Assembly: GCA_024304885.1 (NCBI GenBank)
Contig: JALJOM010000003.1
Location: 1,088,110-1,152,109, forward strand
Source: Beijerinckiaceae bacterium
GTDB lineage: Bacteria; Pseudomonadota; Alphaproteobacteria; Rhizobiales; Beijerinckiaceae
DNA: 64,000 nucleotides
Direction: 5' to 3'
Part shown: positions 10,180 to 19,969 of the stretch, one piece after another
Layout: each line of letters begins with the position of its first letter
Position numbering within the stretch: position 1 is the first letter of the stretch
The notes under the pieces: model-generated
Databases searched by the model: none
Told to the model about the DNA's origin: nothing
What the model saw: only the letters and a program-made list of their open reading frames with translations
Made by a program: the position numbers and the translations under genes

Positions 10180-10516
10180 GTCGCGACGAGCTCCAATCCC
10201 GGCTCCTGAAACTGCTCGATTTCAAGAGCATCGAGCGGAGTGCGGGCGTGCTGCAGCAGCGCGAGACCGGGCAGGATCAAGGGCGCGACGAGCGCCCGTT
10301 CCGCGTCGGCCCGGTCAGAGCGAGAGCGCAGCTTGCTGCGGTCGTGGCGCCCGCGGTTCTTCGTCGTCCCCAGCGGGCGACCCCTCTCGTATCGAGCCAC
10401 CCCTCTTGAATCAGAGGTGATTCATAGGATTCGATAGGTCCCCGGTCGGACACTCGGGACGGCCTGACCATCGTCATCTATTTCCTGGCCATGGCGATCG
10501 CGCTGCCGGCCCGATG
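10180..10516. other. Intergenic stretch without recognisable gene
   Basis: Holds the 3' ends of two convergent genes. Open frames exist on the minus strand, but none gives a recognisable protein or has a clear ribosome site. I see no repeat-family copy here. Confidence 0.5.
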
Positions 10517-11269
10517 TCAGGCGAGGTAGTCGTGGACGACCTCGCCGAGGCCGAGCGTGAGGTCGGCGATGAAATGCTTGGCGGAGACGATCTCGCGCAC
10601 CGGCAGGCGCGCCACGTCGCACATGGCATGCTCGAATAGCTGGATGGCGGCGGGGCCGGACCATGCCCCCTTCAGCGTGACATCCTCGAGATAGTAGCGA
10701 ACGAGCTCGCAGACCCGCGGCGTGCAATCCACATGCGGGATGATCTTGATCATGAAGTTCGGGCCGGCGAGGCTCGCGAGCAGCGGGGCGGGATCGAGCT
10801 CCTTGTGCTTGTAGCCCATCGTGGCGGAGACGCAGAGCACCGAGCCGTAGTGCAGCGTGCAGACGATGGTCTCGCTCTCGTGGCTGATCCTCGGGCTCGC
10901 GAGCTTCTTCGGGAAGCCCCAGATCTCGCGACCGCCGGCGATCGGTGCGTTGTCGTCGAGATACATGGCATGCACGTAGCCGCCCTCCTGGACCGTGCCG
11001 TCGGCAGCGCGGAAGCGCACCGGGATCACCTGCCCGGTCTCGGTATAGTCGCCGAAGCCGGTCGAATCCGGCATCCGGATGAACTCGTAGTGGACGAGGT
11101 CGGCGGCGACCTCGAGCGGCTCGGGGACGACCTCACGGAGGACCTGCGGGTCGGTCCGGTAGCTGACGATAATATACTCGCGATCGTAAAACTTGTAGGG
11201 GCCGCGCGGGTAGGCGGGATCATTGAGCGGCATCGCGAAGGCATTCGCGCGGACGTCGGCAATCTTCAT
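10517..11269 (-). CDS. adc: Acetoacetate decarboxylase (250 aa)
   Basis: Decarboxylates acetoacetate to acetone and CO2 through a lysine Schiff base; cytoplasmic. The catalytic motif [15 protein letters not shown] is intact, with the adjacent pair Lys121 and Lys122 corresponding to the Schiff-base lysine and the lysine that tunes its pKa. The 250-residue length is normal. It lies 78 bases downstream of a patatin-like gene on the same strand. This pairing is seen in Proteobacteria near ketone-body or polyhydroxybutyrate genes. Members of the superfamily can have other activities, but the active site here is canonical. Confidence 0.92.
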   Translation of the reverse strand: MKIADVRANAFAMPLNDPAYPRGPYKFYDREYIIVSYRTDPQVLREVVPEPLEVAADLVHYEFIRMPDSTGFGDYTETGQVIPVRFRAADGTVQEGGYVHAMYLDDNAPIAGGREIWGFPKKLASPRISHESETIVCTLHYGSVLCVSATMGYKHKELDPAPLLASLAGPNFMIKIIPHVDCTPRVCELVRYYLEDVTLKGAWSGPAAIQLFEHAMCDVARLPVREIVSAKHFIADLTLGLGEVVHDYLA

Positions 11270-11347
11270 CGCTTCAGGCTCCGGGATATGGGGTCTCGTG
11301 CGTGGGATGCCGCATGCGCGGCAGGTGGCGAGCGATCGGGTGCGAGG

Positions 11348-12520
11348 CTACTCGCGGCCGTCGCGGGCGAGGTCGAAGGTGCGGACCCCGTCGGGGCCGT
11401 CGGGTCGCTCCAGAACCTCCGGATGGCGCAGGGTCCGCACGGCATCGTAATAGCCGGCCTTCCAGTGCTCCTCCATGGTCCGCCGCGAGAACTCGTAGTC
11501 CTTGGAGGTGCCTTCGTAGTTCTTGGCGTGGTAGATGAGATGGACGATGTTGTAGACCTTCTCGTCTGCCGCGGCTGCGAGCATCTCGGCTTCCGGAGTC
11601 TGGCGGAGGTCCTTCGGCAGATCGGTGAGGAGCTTCGCTGCGGCCCGGCGCAGCCTTTGCGCCTTCTTGAACTGGTCGGTCGCCGCGCGCGTGCGGCTCG
11701 AGTAGCGAATCTCCTTCTGCCGCAGCTCGGCCTCGAGCAGGTTGCGCGGCGTCTCGCCGCGTGCGTTCCAGAGGTCGATCTGGAAGGCGAGCGTGTCCTG
11801 CCGCGGCGTGCTGTCGAGCACCCACTGGAGCGGCGTGTTGGAGACGAGGCCGCCGTCCCAGTACTGCTCGCCTTGGATCTCGGTCGCCGGGAAGCCCGGC
11901 GGCAAGGACCCGCTCGCCATCACGTGCTCCGGCCCGATGTCGCAGGTCGTATTGTCGAAGTAGACGAAGTTGCCGGTGCGGACATTGACCGCGCCGACGC
12001 TGAATCGCGTCGTCCCGTTGTTGATCAGGTCGAAGTCGACGAGCCGCGCGAGGGTCTCCCGCAGCGGCGTGACGTCGTAGAAGCTCAAGGAATCCAGGCC
12101 TCCCTGGGGGGTGAGATAGGGCGGCGGGACGCGAGGCTTGAAGAAGCCCGGGGCGCCGCCGAGGAGAATGTTGAACGCGCGCGCCTGGTTGACGAGCTGA
12201 TGCGTATAGTCGTCCTTGATCTCGATGCCGAGGAGGGACGGGACGCCGAAGGGTGAGGTGCTGATGGTTTCCCAGAACTCGCGCAACCTCGCGACTCGGT
12301 GCTCCGGCGGGTTTCCCGCGATCAGCGCGGCGTTGATGGCGCCGATCGAGATTCCCGCGATCCAGTCGGGATGAAGATCGGCCTCGGCGAGCGCCTGATA
12401 GGCGCCGGCTTGGTAGGCGCCGAGCGCGCCGCCGCCCTGCAACAGAAGGGCGATCCGCTCGAAGGGCGGGCGCCCGGCTCGCCGATGAGTCTTGTGCGTC
12501 GGGGACCGGGTAGCGGGCAT
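11348..12520 (-). CDS. Patatin-like phospholipase with DUF3734 tail (390 aa)
   Basis: Serine hydrolase with a Ser-Asp dyad. Oxyanion loop QGGGALGAYQ at about 28-37, nucleophile in GISIG (Ser58), and catalytic Asp in WDGG (about 222). The C-terminal 100 residues, ending in RTMEEHWKAGYYDAVRTLRHP, form the DUF3734 extension common in proteobacterial homologues. The ATG at 12520 has GGAG seven bases upstream; the 62-codon in-frame extension upstream lacks family similarity. No signal peptide is seen, so it is probably cytoplasmic. It likely forms an operon with acetoacetate decarboxylase. The substrate may be a lipid or intracellular polyester, but this is inference. Confidence 0.9.
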   Translation of the reverse strand: MPATRSPTHKTHRRAGRPPFERIALLLQGGGALGAYQAGAYQALAEADLHPDWIAGISIGAINAALIAGNPPEHRVARLREFWETISTSPFGVPSLLGIEIKDDYTHQLVNQARAFNILLGGAPGFFKPRVPPPYLTPQGGLDSLSFYDVTPLRETLARLVDFDLINNGTTRFSVGAVNVRTGNFVYFDNTTCDIGPEHVMASGSLPPGFPATEIQGEQYWDGGLVSNTPLQWVLDSTPRQDTLAFQIDLWNARGETPRNLLEAELRQKEIRYSSRTRAATDQFKKAQRLRRAAAKLLTDLPKDLRQTPEAEMLAAAADEKVYNIVHLIYHAKNYEGTSKDYEFSRRTMEEHWKAGYYDAVRTLRHPEVLERPDGPDGVRTFDLARDGRE

Positions 12521-12814
12521 CGTGAGCTCCATGCGTCGAGCAAGGGGTGGTAGGCCCGAAAGATCCATCAGGGGGCGACGCCTCTGCATGGTAGCACAGG
12601 ACCGCGCGGCGTCGAAACGCCGGACCGGGGGCTCGGTGGGAGACGCCGCACGCGTCGATCGTTTTCGCACCGCGCAAGAACGCTGTGAAGGTTGCCGATA
12701 TGTCACAGCCTCTGCTCGGGCCCCGTGCTAGCGTGCCGGCTGCACGACCTCGGGGGCGCATCGCGCGGACCTTCGGGCGAATGCTCGACGTCGATTTGCC
12801 CAGCGGGACGAGAC
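12521..12814. promoter_or_regulatory. Divergent promoter region, patatin gene / RND efflux operon
   Basis: This 294-base gap separates two divergent transcription units, so promoters for both must lie here. I cannot place a convincing -10/-35 pair or operator, and no regulator gene for the efflux operon is adjacent. Confidence 0.4.
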
Positions 12815-14434
12815 ATGCGCGACGAGGCTTGCAGGCGCTCAGCGGCGGCGGCACTTCGCCTCGTCGGTCTCGCAGCTCTGCTCCTCGTGGGCGGATGCGC
12901 CGTCGGCCCGGACTTCGCGCCGCCGCCGGCCCCAGTGGCGGAATCCTGGCTCGAGTCGAAGAGCAAGGCCGTCGAGACGAAGCGACAGCGCTACGATGAT
13001 TGGTGGAGGGTCTTTCGCGACCCCGTCCTCGATCGGCTGATCGAGATCGCCTCGACCGAGAACCTGACCCTGCTCAGCGCCGGAACGCGGGTCCTCCAGG
13101 CCCGCGCGACGCTCGGCATCGCGATCGGAGAGCTCTATCCGCAGCAGCAGCAGGCGATCGGCGCGGTCACCTACAACCTCCGGAGCCGGTCGGATCCCAC
13201 CACCGTCCCTGTCATCGCGGCGTCCAACTATTGGCGCGACGTTCTCGGGGTTCAGGCGCTCTGGGAGATCGACATCTGGGGCAAGTTCAGGCGTGGTGTC
13301 GAATCCGCCGATTCCGCCTATCTCGCCTCGATCGCGAGCTATGACGACATCCTCGTCACGCTGATCGGCGACGTCGCGCGGACCTATGTCGGCATTCGCA
13401 CGCTCGAGAAGCAGATCGCCATCGCCCGCGCCAACGTGGTGCGCCAGAGCAAGGTGCTCCGAATCGCGCGCGACAAGTACGAGGGCGGCACCGCGACGAA
13501 GCTCGACGTCTTCCAGGCCGAGAACGTTCTGGCGACGACGCAGGCCTCGATCCCCCAGCTGACCCTGCAGCTCCAGCAAGGGCAGAACGCGCTCCGCGTC
13601 CTTCTCGGCATGGCGCCCGAGCCGCTCGGCTTCCTGCTCGCGCGCTCGACGGGCAAGATCCCGTCCGCGCCGGGCAAGGTCATGGTCGGCATCCCCGCCG
13701 ACCTTCTGCGGCGCCGGCCCGACATCAGGGCCGCCGAGCTCAGGGCCGCGGCACAGAGCGCCCAGATCGGCGTCGCCTTCGCGGACCTGCTTCCGGCGGT
13801 CAGCATCACCGGGACCTTCGGCGGCGCGGCCAGCACGCTGCTCGGCAACAATCTCGCCAATATCTTCCAGCCGACGGGACGCTTCTTCACCATCGGGCCG
13901 TCGTTCCAGTGGAACCTCCTGAACTACGGGCAGATCACCAACAACGTGCGCCTGCAGGACGCCACGCTCCAGCAATACCTCGTCGATTATCAAAATTCCG
14001 TGCTGAATGCGCAGCGCGAGGTCGAGGACGGGCTTTCCGCGACGCTGCAGTCGCGTGCCCAGGCCGCTTACCTGCAAAAGGCCACCAAGGCCGCCGAGGG
14101 CGCGCTCGGCATTGCCCTCCTCGAATATCAGCAGGGCACGCGTGACTTCACGACCGTTCTCACCGCCGAGCAGAATCTCTATGCTGCGCAGAACAGCCTC
14201 GCGCAGGCGACCGGCAATGCCGCGACGGGCCTCGTTGCGGTCTATCGGGCGCTCGGCGGCGGCTGGCAGATCCGCGAGGGCAGGGGCTTCGTCGATCCCG
14301 CGACCGCGGAAGAGATGCGCGCCCGGACCGATTGGGGTGGGCTCCTCGCGCCGGCCGGTGCGCCGCTGCAGCCGGATCCGGGCCTGCCCGGGCCGGAGAA
14401 CCGCGGTCCGACAGTCGGAGCACCGGAATGGTGA
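12815..14434 (+). CDS. RND efflux outer-membrane factor, NodT type (539 aa)
   Basis: Forms the trimeric outer-membrane channel of a tripartite efflux pump. It begins with a lipoprotein signal, residues 1-29, ending LLLVGGC, and then AVGPDFAPPPAPV, the standard NodT/OprM family start. The two TolC-like repeats follow (LWEIDIWGKFRRGVESADSAYLAS and FQWNLLNYGQITNNVRLQDA are landmarks). The ATG at 12815 places the lipobox correctly; the frame stays open 41 codons further upstream without similarity. The next gene begins within or just after the stop codon. The C-terminal tail after the second repeat, about 50 residues, is proline-rich. Confidence 0.94.
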   Translation: MRDEACRRSAAAALRLVGLAALLLVGGCAVGPDFAPPPAPVAESWLESKSKAVETKRQRYDDWWRVFRDPVLDRLIEIASTENLTLLSAGTRVLQARATLGIAIGELYPQQQQAIGAVTYNLRSRSDPTTVPVIAASNYWRDVLGVQALWEIDIWGKFRRGVESADSAYLASIASYDDILVTLIGDVARTYVGIRTLEKQIAIARANVVRQSKVLRIARDKYEGGTATKLDVFQAENVLATTQASIPQLTLQLQQGQNALRVLLGMAPEPLGFLLARSTGKIPSAPGKVMVGIPADLLRRRPDIRAAELRAAAQSAQIGVAFADLLPAVSITGTFGGAASTLLGNNLANIFQPTGRFFTIGPSFQWNLLNYGQITNNVRLQDATLQQYLVDYQNSVLNAQREVEDGLSATLQSRAQAAYLQKATKAAEGALGIALLEYQQGTRDFTTVLTAEQNLYAAQNSLAQATGNAATGLVAVYRALGGGWQIREGRGFVDPATAEEMRARTDWGGLLAPAGAPLQPDPGLPGPENRGPTVGAPEW

Positions 14435-14460
14435 GGACTGTCCAGAAGGGGTGTTCTGCG

Positions 14461-15741
14461 ATGCGGTCGAGACCTTTCCGTCATGGCGCGGCATTGCTCG
14501 CCTTGGTGATGGCTGGCGTCACGGCAGGTTCTGATGTGTGCCTCGCCGAGTCCTGGTGGGAGAGCTGGTTCGGCAAGCCGGCGCCCGCGGAGACTCCCGC
14601 CAAGCCGGCGGAGCCGGGCAAAGGCGCGCCGGAGGCGAAGGCGCCTGCGCCGCAAGCTACCGGCCCGACGGTCCCGGTCATGCTCCCCGAGCGCCAGAAG
14701 GTGACGGAATTCGTCGAGCTCACCGGCAATGCCGCGCCGATCATGACGGTGAAGCTCATCGCTCGCGTGGAAGGCTATCTCGAGAAAATCCACTTTCTCG
14801 ACGGCGATTTCGTGAAGGAAGGCGATCTTCTCTTCACGATCCAGCAGGACCAGTACAAGGCTCAGCTCACCCAGGCCGAGGCACAGGTCAAGGCGACCAA
14901 GGCGGCGCTGTTCTATGCGAGGACCGAGGTCGATCGCTACACCGCACTGCAGAAGAAAGGTGCGGCAGCCCAGGTCGTCGTGGACAATTGGAATTTCCAG
15001 GCCGCCAAGACCGCAGCCGAGCTCGCCTCCGCCCAAGCCCAGGTGGACATCGCGCAGCTCAACATGGACTATACCGAGGTGCGTGCGCCTTTCGACGGGA
15101 TGATGGGCAAGCATCTCGTCGATATCGGCAATGTCGTAGGCAAGACCGGCCAGCAGCAAACCGTGCTCGCCGAGATCGTTCAATTGAACCCGATCTATGT
15201 CGTCGCCAACCTGAGCGAGCAGGACGTGCTGCGGATCCGGGCCAATCTCGGTGAGCGCCGCTTGACCCATGCTGAGCTTCTCGAGGTCCCGATCGAGGTC
15301 GGCCTCGAGCCGGGCGGCCCCTATCCCTACAAGGGAAAGATCCAATATGTCGCACCGGCGGTGGATCCCTCGACCGGTACCCTCCTCGTGCGTGGTATTC
15401 TCCCCAACCCGGACAGGGCGCTCCTGCCCGGGTTCTTCGTGCGGTTCAGGATCCCGAAGGGTCGCGTCCTGCCCAATGCCTTGCTGGTGCCGGACCGCGC
15501 CCTGCAGGCGGATCAGGGCGGGCGCTATCTCCTCGTCGTCAACGCCGATAACGTGGTCGAGAAGCGCTACGTCACGCTCGGCGAGCTCGTCGGCGAGCTT
15601 CGCGTCGTCGATTCCGGGGTCGATGCCGATGCCCGCGTGATCGTCGGCGACCTCTGGCGCTCGAGCCCAGGGACGAAAGTGATGCCGCGGCTGACCACGC
15701 TCGACGCCTGGCGCGCGGGGAGCAAGGGGAGCCGGCCCTGA
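14461..15741 (+). CDS. RND efflux periplasmic adaptor subunit (426 aa)
   Basis: Membrane-fusion (HlyD/AcrA-type) protein linking pump and outer-membrane channel. A signal peptide covers about the first 33 residues. An Ala/Pro/Lys-rich linker comes next, then the lipoyl half [25 protein letters not shown], an alpha-hairpin ([26 protein letters not shown]), and the barrel ([25 protein letters not shown]). The start at 14461 has GGGGTG upstream; an ATG at 14428 overlapping the previous stop is the alternative and would add 11 residues. The stop codon overlaps the pump gene's start by one base (TGATG), so the two are coupled. The linker between signal and barrel is unusually long. Confidence 0.93.
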   Translation: MRSRPFRHGAALLALVMAGVTAGSDVCLAESWWESWFGKPAPAETPAKPAEPGKGAPEAKAPAPQATGPTVPVMLPERQKVTEFVELTGNAAPIMTVKLIARVEGYLEKIHFLDGDFVKEGDLLFTIQQDQYKAQLTQAEAQVKATKAALFYARTEVDRYTALQKKGAAAQVVVDNWNFQAAKTAAELASAQAQVDIAQLNMDYTEVRAPFDGMMGKHLVDIGNVVGKTGQQQTVLAEIVQLNPIYVVANLSEQDVLRIRANLGERRLTHAELLEVPIEVGLEPGGPYPYKGKIQYVAPAVDPSTGTLLVRGILPNPDRALLPGFFVRFRIPKGRVLPNALLVPDRALQADQGGRYLLVVNADNVVEKRYVTLGELVGELRVVDSGVDADARVIVGDLWRSSPGTKVMPRLTTLDAWRAGSKGSRP

Positions 15742-18700
15742 TGGCGAAGTTCTTCATCGAGCGGCCGGTCCTCGCGAATGTTCTCGCGATCGTCCTCGTG
15801 GTCCTCGGCTTGGTCTCGCTGTTTCGCCTGCCCGTGTCGCAATATCCGAACATCGTGCCGCCGACCGTCCAGGTCACGACTCGCTATCCCGGCGCGAGCC
15901 CGCAGACCGTGATCGACACGATCGCCCTGCCGATCGAGTTGAAGGTCAACGGCGTCGACGGCATGCTCTACATGCAATCGACGAGCGCGGCCGACGGCAC
16001 CTACAACCTGACGGTCACCTTCAAGATCGGGACGGATCCGGACACCGCCCAGGTGCTGGTGCAGAACCGGGTGTCGAACGTGCTGGCGTCCCTGCCGCAG
16101 GCGGTGCAGGCCCAAGGCGTGACGGTGCAGAAGAAATCCACCGCCATCCTGCAGATCGTGACGCTCGATTCGCCGGGCGGCACCTACGATTCCCTCTTCC
16201 TCTCCAACTACGCGACAATCAACCTCGTCAACGAGCTCGCCCGCCTGCCGGGTGTCGGCAACGTCAATGTCTTCGGCGCCGCCCAATACGCGATGCGCAT
16301 CTGGCTCGATCCGGAGAAGCTCTATTCGTTCGGGCTCGTGCCGAGCGACGTCATCATGGCGGTGCGCCAGCAGAGCCAGGTGGTCGCCGCCGGCCAGACC
16401 GGGATGCCGCCCGCGCCCCCGACGCAGGACTTCCAATATACGATCGACATCCAGTCCCGCCTCGACGATCCGAGCGAGTTCGAGAACATCGTCGTCAAGA
16501 GCCAGACCGAGGCCGGCGGCCGCCTCGTTCGGGTGAAGGACGTAGCAAAGGTCGAGCTCGGCTCGCAGACCTATTCCCAGCAATGCTACCTCGATGGGCG
16601 ACCGGCGGCCGGCATCGCGATCTACCAGACCCCCGAGGCCAACTCCTTGCAGGTCGGCGAGGAGGTCAAGAAGAAGATGGAGGAGCTGTCGCATCGGTTC
16701 CCGAAGGACATCCGATACGGCATTCCCTACGACACCACGATCTTCGTCGAGGCCTCGATCGACGAGGTCTACCACACCCTCTTCGAGGCCGGGGTCCTCG
16801 TCCTCATCGTCATCCTGGCCTTCCTGCAGAACTTCCGCGCGACCCTCGTCCCAGCGACCACGGTGCCCGTCACCATCATCGGCGCCTTCGTCGCCATGGA
16901 CATGCTGGGCTTCAGCATCAACCTCTCGACGCTTTTCGGCGTGGTGCTGGCGATCGGCATCGTGGTCGACGACGCGATCGTCATCGTGGAGGCGGTCTCG
17001 CGCTATATCGAGCGGGGCCTGTCGGGCCATGACGCCGCGGTGAAGGCCATGGGCGAGCTGATCGGCCCGATCATCGGCATCACCTTGGTGCTGATGGCGG
17101 TCTTCATGCCGGCGGCTTTCCTGCCGGGCCTCACCGGCCAGATGCTCGCCCAGTTCGCGATCGTGATCGCCGCGACGGCGCTCATCAGCGCGATCAACGC
17201 CGCGACCTTGAAGCCGACCCAATGCGCGCTCTGGCTCCGCGCGGCCGTGCCGATGGACCAGCGCAACTGGTTCTATCGCGGGTTCAACGCGGTCTACGAA
17301 CGGCTGGAGAATGCCTATGTCTTTCTCGTCCGCCACCTCGTCGCGCGGGCCGGCCTCGTCGTCCTGGTCGCGCTCGCGGTGTCGGGCTTCGGGATCTGGG
17401 GCACCGCGCGCCTGCCGACCGCCTTCATCCCCAACGAGGATCAGGGCTATGCCATGATCTCCGTACAATTGCCGGACGGCGCGGCGCTCGGACGCACCGT
17501 CGCGACCCTGCAGGAGGCCACGCAGATCGCGCTCGCGATTCCCGGCGTGAAGCAGGTGATCACGATCGCCGGTATCTCCGTGCTCGACAACAGCGCGTCC
17601 TTGGCCAATGCCGGCATCAACTATGTGATCTTCGACGATTGGGCGAAGCGCGAGAAGGAGAAGGGCCAGGATCTCGTCAGCCTCGTCGAGGGCCTGCAGC
17701 AGAAACTGCAGTCCGTCTCGGACGGGAGGGCGTTCATGCTCGTGCCGCCGGCGATCCAAGGCATCGGCAATGCCGGCGGCTTCCAGCTCCAGGCCGAGCT
17801 CTTAGGCGGCAGCTTCGACTACGCGAAGCTCAGCGAGGCGACGGATGCCGTGATCCACAAGGCACAGGCCAATCCGCAGATGCAGCGGATCTTGACCACG
17901 TTTCGCCCGGATTCGCCGCATGTCAGCCTGACGGTCGATCGCACCCAGGCGGAGACCCTGCGCGTGTCGGTCGGCGACGTGCTGTCCACGCTGACATCCT
18001 ATGTCGGCTCGACCTACATCAACCAATTCAACAAGTTCGGCCTGTCGCTCCAGGTCTATGCGCAGGCCGATTCGCACTATCGCCTGCAGCCGGACGACCT
18101 CTTGAACCTCTACGTCAAGAGCAAGGACGGCAACATGGTGCCGATCGGCACGCTCGCCCGTCTCGGGCCGGTGACCGCGCCGCCCTTGATCACGCTCTAT
18201 AATCTCTATCCCTCGGCGACGATCATCGGGGCGCCGGCGAAGGGATTCAGCTCCGGCCAGGCCATGGCCGACATGGAGGCGATCGCCAGGGCGACGTTGC
18301 CTACCGACATCGGCACGGAATGGAGCGCGATGTCCTACCAGGAGAAGATCACCGGGAACCTGCTCTACTGGGGCTTCGCTCTGTCCGTGCTTCTCGTCTA
18401 TCTCGTTCTTGCCGGGCAATACGAGAGCTGGATCCTACCGCTCGCCGTCATCTCGGCGGTGCCACTCGCCCTCCTCGGGCCGGTCCTGACGCTCACGAGC
18501 CTCGGCGTCGACAACAATCTCTATGTCCAGATCGGGCTCATGCTGCTCATCGCCTTGTCGGCGAAGAACGGCATCCTCATCGTCGAGGTCGCGCGCGAGC
18601 ACAGGTTGATCGACAAGAAGTCCATCCTCGAATCGGCGGTCGAGGCGGCGCGGGCGCGGTTTCGCGCGATCCTCATGACCTCCTTCGCCTTCATCCTCGG

Positions 18701-18890
18701 CGTCCTGCCGCTCGTGCTCGCGACCGGGGCCGGCGCCAATGCGCGGCGTTCCCTCGGGATCAGCGTGTTCACCGGGATGCTCGCCTCGACCTGCCTCGCC
18801 GTCGTCTTCGTGCCGGCCTTCTTCGTCGTGCTGCAGCGGCTCGACGAGCGCTTCCGCGAGAAGAAGCCCGTCGAGGAGCCCGCTCACTGA
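15741..18890 (+). CDS. RND multidrug efflux pump, HAE1 family (1049 aa)
   Basis: Proton-driven inner-membrane transporter of the AcrB type, with 12 predicted membrane helices and two large periplasmic loops. The N terminus [23 protein letters not shown] is classic. The proton-relay aspartates sit in [12 protein letters not shown] at about residues 410-411 (fourth helix). The tenth helix region has [17 protein letters not shown]. The length is that of the family. Third gene of the operon. The substrate cannot be read from sequence. Expression control is unclear because no TetR or two-component gene adjoins the operon. Confidence 0.96.
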   Translation: MAKFFIERPVLANVLAIVLVVLGLVSLFRLPVSQYPNIVPPTVQVTTRYPGASPQTVIDTIALPIELKVNGVDGMLYMQSTSAADGTYNLTVTFKIGTDPDTAQVLVQNRVSNVLASLPQAVQAQGVTVQKKSTAILQIVTLDSPGGTYDSLFLSNYATINLVNELARLPGVGNVNVFGAAQYAMRIWLDPEKLYSFGLVPSDVIMAVRQQSQVVAAGQTGMPPAPPTQDFQYTIDIQSRLDDPSEFENIVVKSQTEAGGRLVRVKDVAKVELGSQTYSQQCYLDGRPAAGIAIYQTPEANSLQVGEEVKKKMEELSHRFPKDIRYGIPYDTTIFVEASIDEVYHTLFEAGVLVLIVILAFLQNFRATLVPATTVPVTIIGAFVAMDMLGFSINLSTLFGVVLAIGIVVDDAIVIVEAVSRYIERGLSGHDAAVKAMGELIGPIIGITLVLMAVFMPAAFLPGLTGQMLAQFAIVIAATALISAINAATLKPTQCALWLRAAVPMDQRNWFYRGFNAVYERLENAYVFLVRHLVARAGLVVLVALAVSGFGIWGTARLPTAFIPNEDQGYAMISVQLPDGAALGRTVATLQEATQIALAIPGVKQVITIAGISVLDNSASLANAGINYVIFDDWAKREKEKGQDLVSLVEGLQQKLQSVSDGRAFMLVPPAIQGIGNAGGFQLQAELLGGSFDYAKLSEATDAVIHKAQANPQMQRILTTFRPDSPHVSLTVDRTQAETLRVSVGDVLSTLTSYVGSTYINQFNKFGLSLQVYAQADSHYRLQPDDLLNLYVKSKDGNMVPIGTLARLGPVTAPPLITLYNLYPSATIIGAPAKGFSSGQAMADMEAIARATLPTDIGTEWSAMSYQEKITGNLLYWGFALSVLLVYLVLAGQYESWILPLAVISAVPLALLGPVLTLTSLGVDNNLYVQIGLMLLIALSAKNGILIVEVAREHRLIDKKSILESAVEAARARFRAILMTSFAFILGVLPLVLATGAGANARRSLGISVFTGMLASTCLAVVFVPAFFVVLQRLDERFREKKPVEEPAH

Positions 18891-19210
18891 AAATAGAGGA
18901 GGCGGGCCTCGGCGAGCGCGCCGGCGCAGGCCGGGTCGTTTTGCGAGTCGAGCCTCTTGGCACGGGCGAGGACGGCATCGAACCCCGCCTGCGCTTGCTT
19001 CTTCGCCCGGGCGACGGATTCCGGTGTCGGCTGATGCTCCATTTGTGCGCCGATCGATTGCGGACCGCTCGGCCCCGCGTCGGGGCTCCCCTGTGCCGCC
19101 CGCACCTCCGCCTCGAAGCTCGCGATGTCCGCGGTGCAGGGTCCCGCATGCGCCGAGGCCGTACCGATGACGAGGGCCGCGACGATCGAAGCGATGCATG
19201 CTGTGCGCAC
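18884..19210 (-). CDS. Small secreted protein facing the RND operon (108 aa)
   Basis: Unrecognised. A signal peptide ([20 protein letters not shown]) is followed by a helical, Ala/Gln/Glu-rich domain: [60 protein letters not shown]. Two cysteines after the signal could form a disulfide. The start is GTG with GAGGGAG upstream; the frame continues far upstream but without similarity. Its 3' end overlaps that of the RND pump by seven bases, tail to tail. I recall similar small Cys-bearing proteins near pumps of this type in Hyphomicrobiales, but cannot confirm it. The function is unknown. Confidence 0.7.
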   Translation of the reverse strand: MRTACIASIVAALVIGTASAHAGPCTADIASFEAEVRAAQGSPDAGPSGPQSIGAQMEHQPTPESVARAKKQAQAGFDAVLARAKRLDSQNDPACAGALAEARLLYFQ

Positions 19211-19969
19211 GGCGGCTGTGCTCCCTCGGGTTCGAAACCGCGCCCGGTGGGCGGGCGCTTTCTCCGGACGACCCTCCCTGGATCCGACGACGTCACGGGA
19301 GAGCGCCCCGGAGCCGCCGATGTCCGGCGGATCGGTGAGGCGGTGCACGCATGGCACCCTTTTGCGCTCCGCTCGTTCCACGTGGGTCCACGCCGCGGGC
19401 AGGTCGGTGACGATTCGGCTTATTGCGGTTCGAATTATATCAGCTATCATCGTAGCCGTCGCGGCACCATCGATCGATTGGGTCTTCCGGCGATCTCCCG
19501 AAGGGCGGGCGCGAGACCTTGTTCGCGGTGACGTGCGAACGTCATGGAGCGCGCTTACAGGCGGGCGCAAGGCACGCGGGAAACCGAGGAGTCCGAAGGG
19601 CGTCATGCGCGGACCGGTGCCGGTTCCGTGCCTCGAGGCCACGAATCATCCCGCGATCCGGGGCTCGTGACGGCGGTGCGCGGCGGATAGAGCAATTTCC
19701 GGCGGGCCGAATCACGGCTCGCGTCGTGAGATTGCGACGAGGCAAGAGTGTCGCGCGGCTTCCGATTCCACCGAATCCGAAATCGCACGTGAGCCTCGTC
19801 GGAACCGGGCAGGGGTTCGCGTCGCAAGAACGCGACCCCGAGACATAGAGAGCCGTGATCCGACGAGATCGGAAGGCGGCGCGAGGCATGAAGCCGAGAT
19901 GCGGCGGGCATGGGCTCGGTGACGAGCCCGAGCGACGACCGAATGGGCAGGAAAGAGGGGGCGAGAACC
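19211..19969. other. Gene-less stretch before the redox locus
   Basis: About 760 bases between divergent genes. The right half holds a degenerate copy of the dispersed repeat (separate entry). The left half, including a short AT-richer block near 19420-19460, has open frames on both strands, but none has a recognisable product. Promoters for the redox locus and for the small secreted protein should lie here. Confidence 0.5.
19685..19880 (+). repeat. Degenerate, probably doubled copy of the dispersed repeat
   Basis: Starts TAGAGCAATTTCCGGCG, then shows CACGGCTCGCGTCGTGAGATTGCGAC-like text and TTCCGATTCC...GAATCCGAA, the palindromic core with substitutions. A second, weaker round with GGTTCGCGTCGCAAGAACGCGAC and GATCGGAAGG follows. 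The order of blocks matches the copies at 46293-46500. Confidence 0.55.

Noticed and set aside
15567-17759. 730-codon minus-strand open frame
   Set aside because: Antisense shadow of the RND adaptor and pump genes; composition is charged and low-complexity.
19211-19642. N-terminal extension of the small secreted protein
   Set aside because: The frame stays open for 144 more codons, but the signal peptide starts at the GTG at 19210 and the extension is Arg-rich and unlike a protein.
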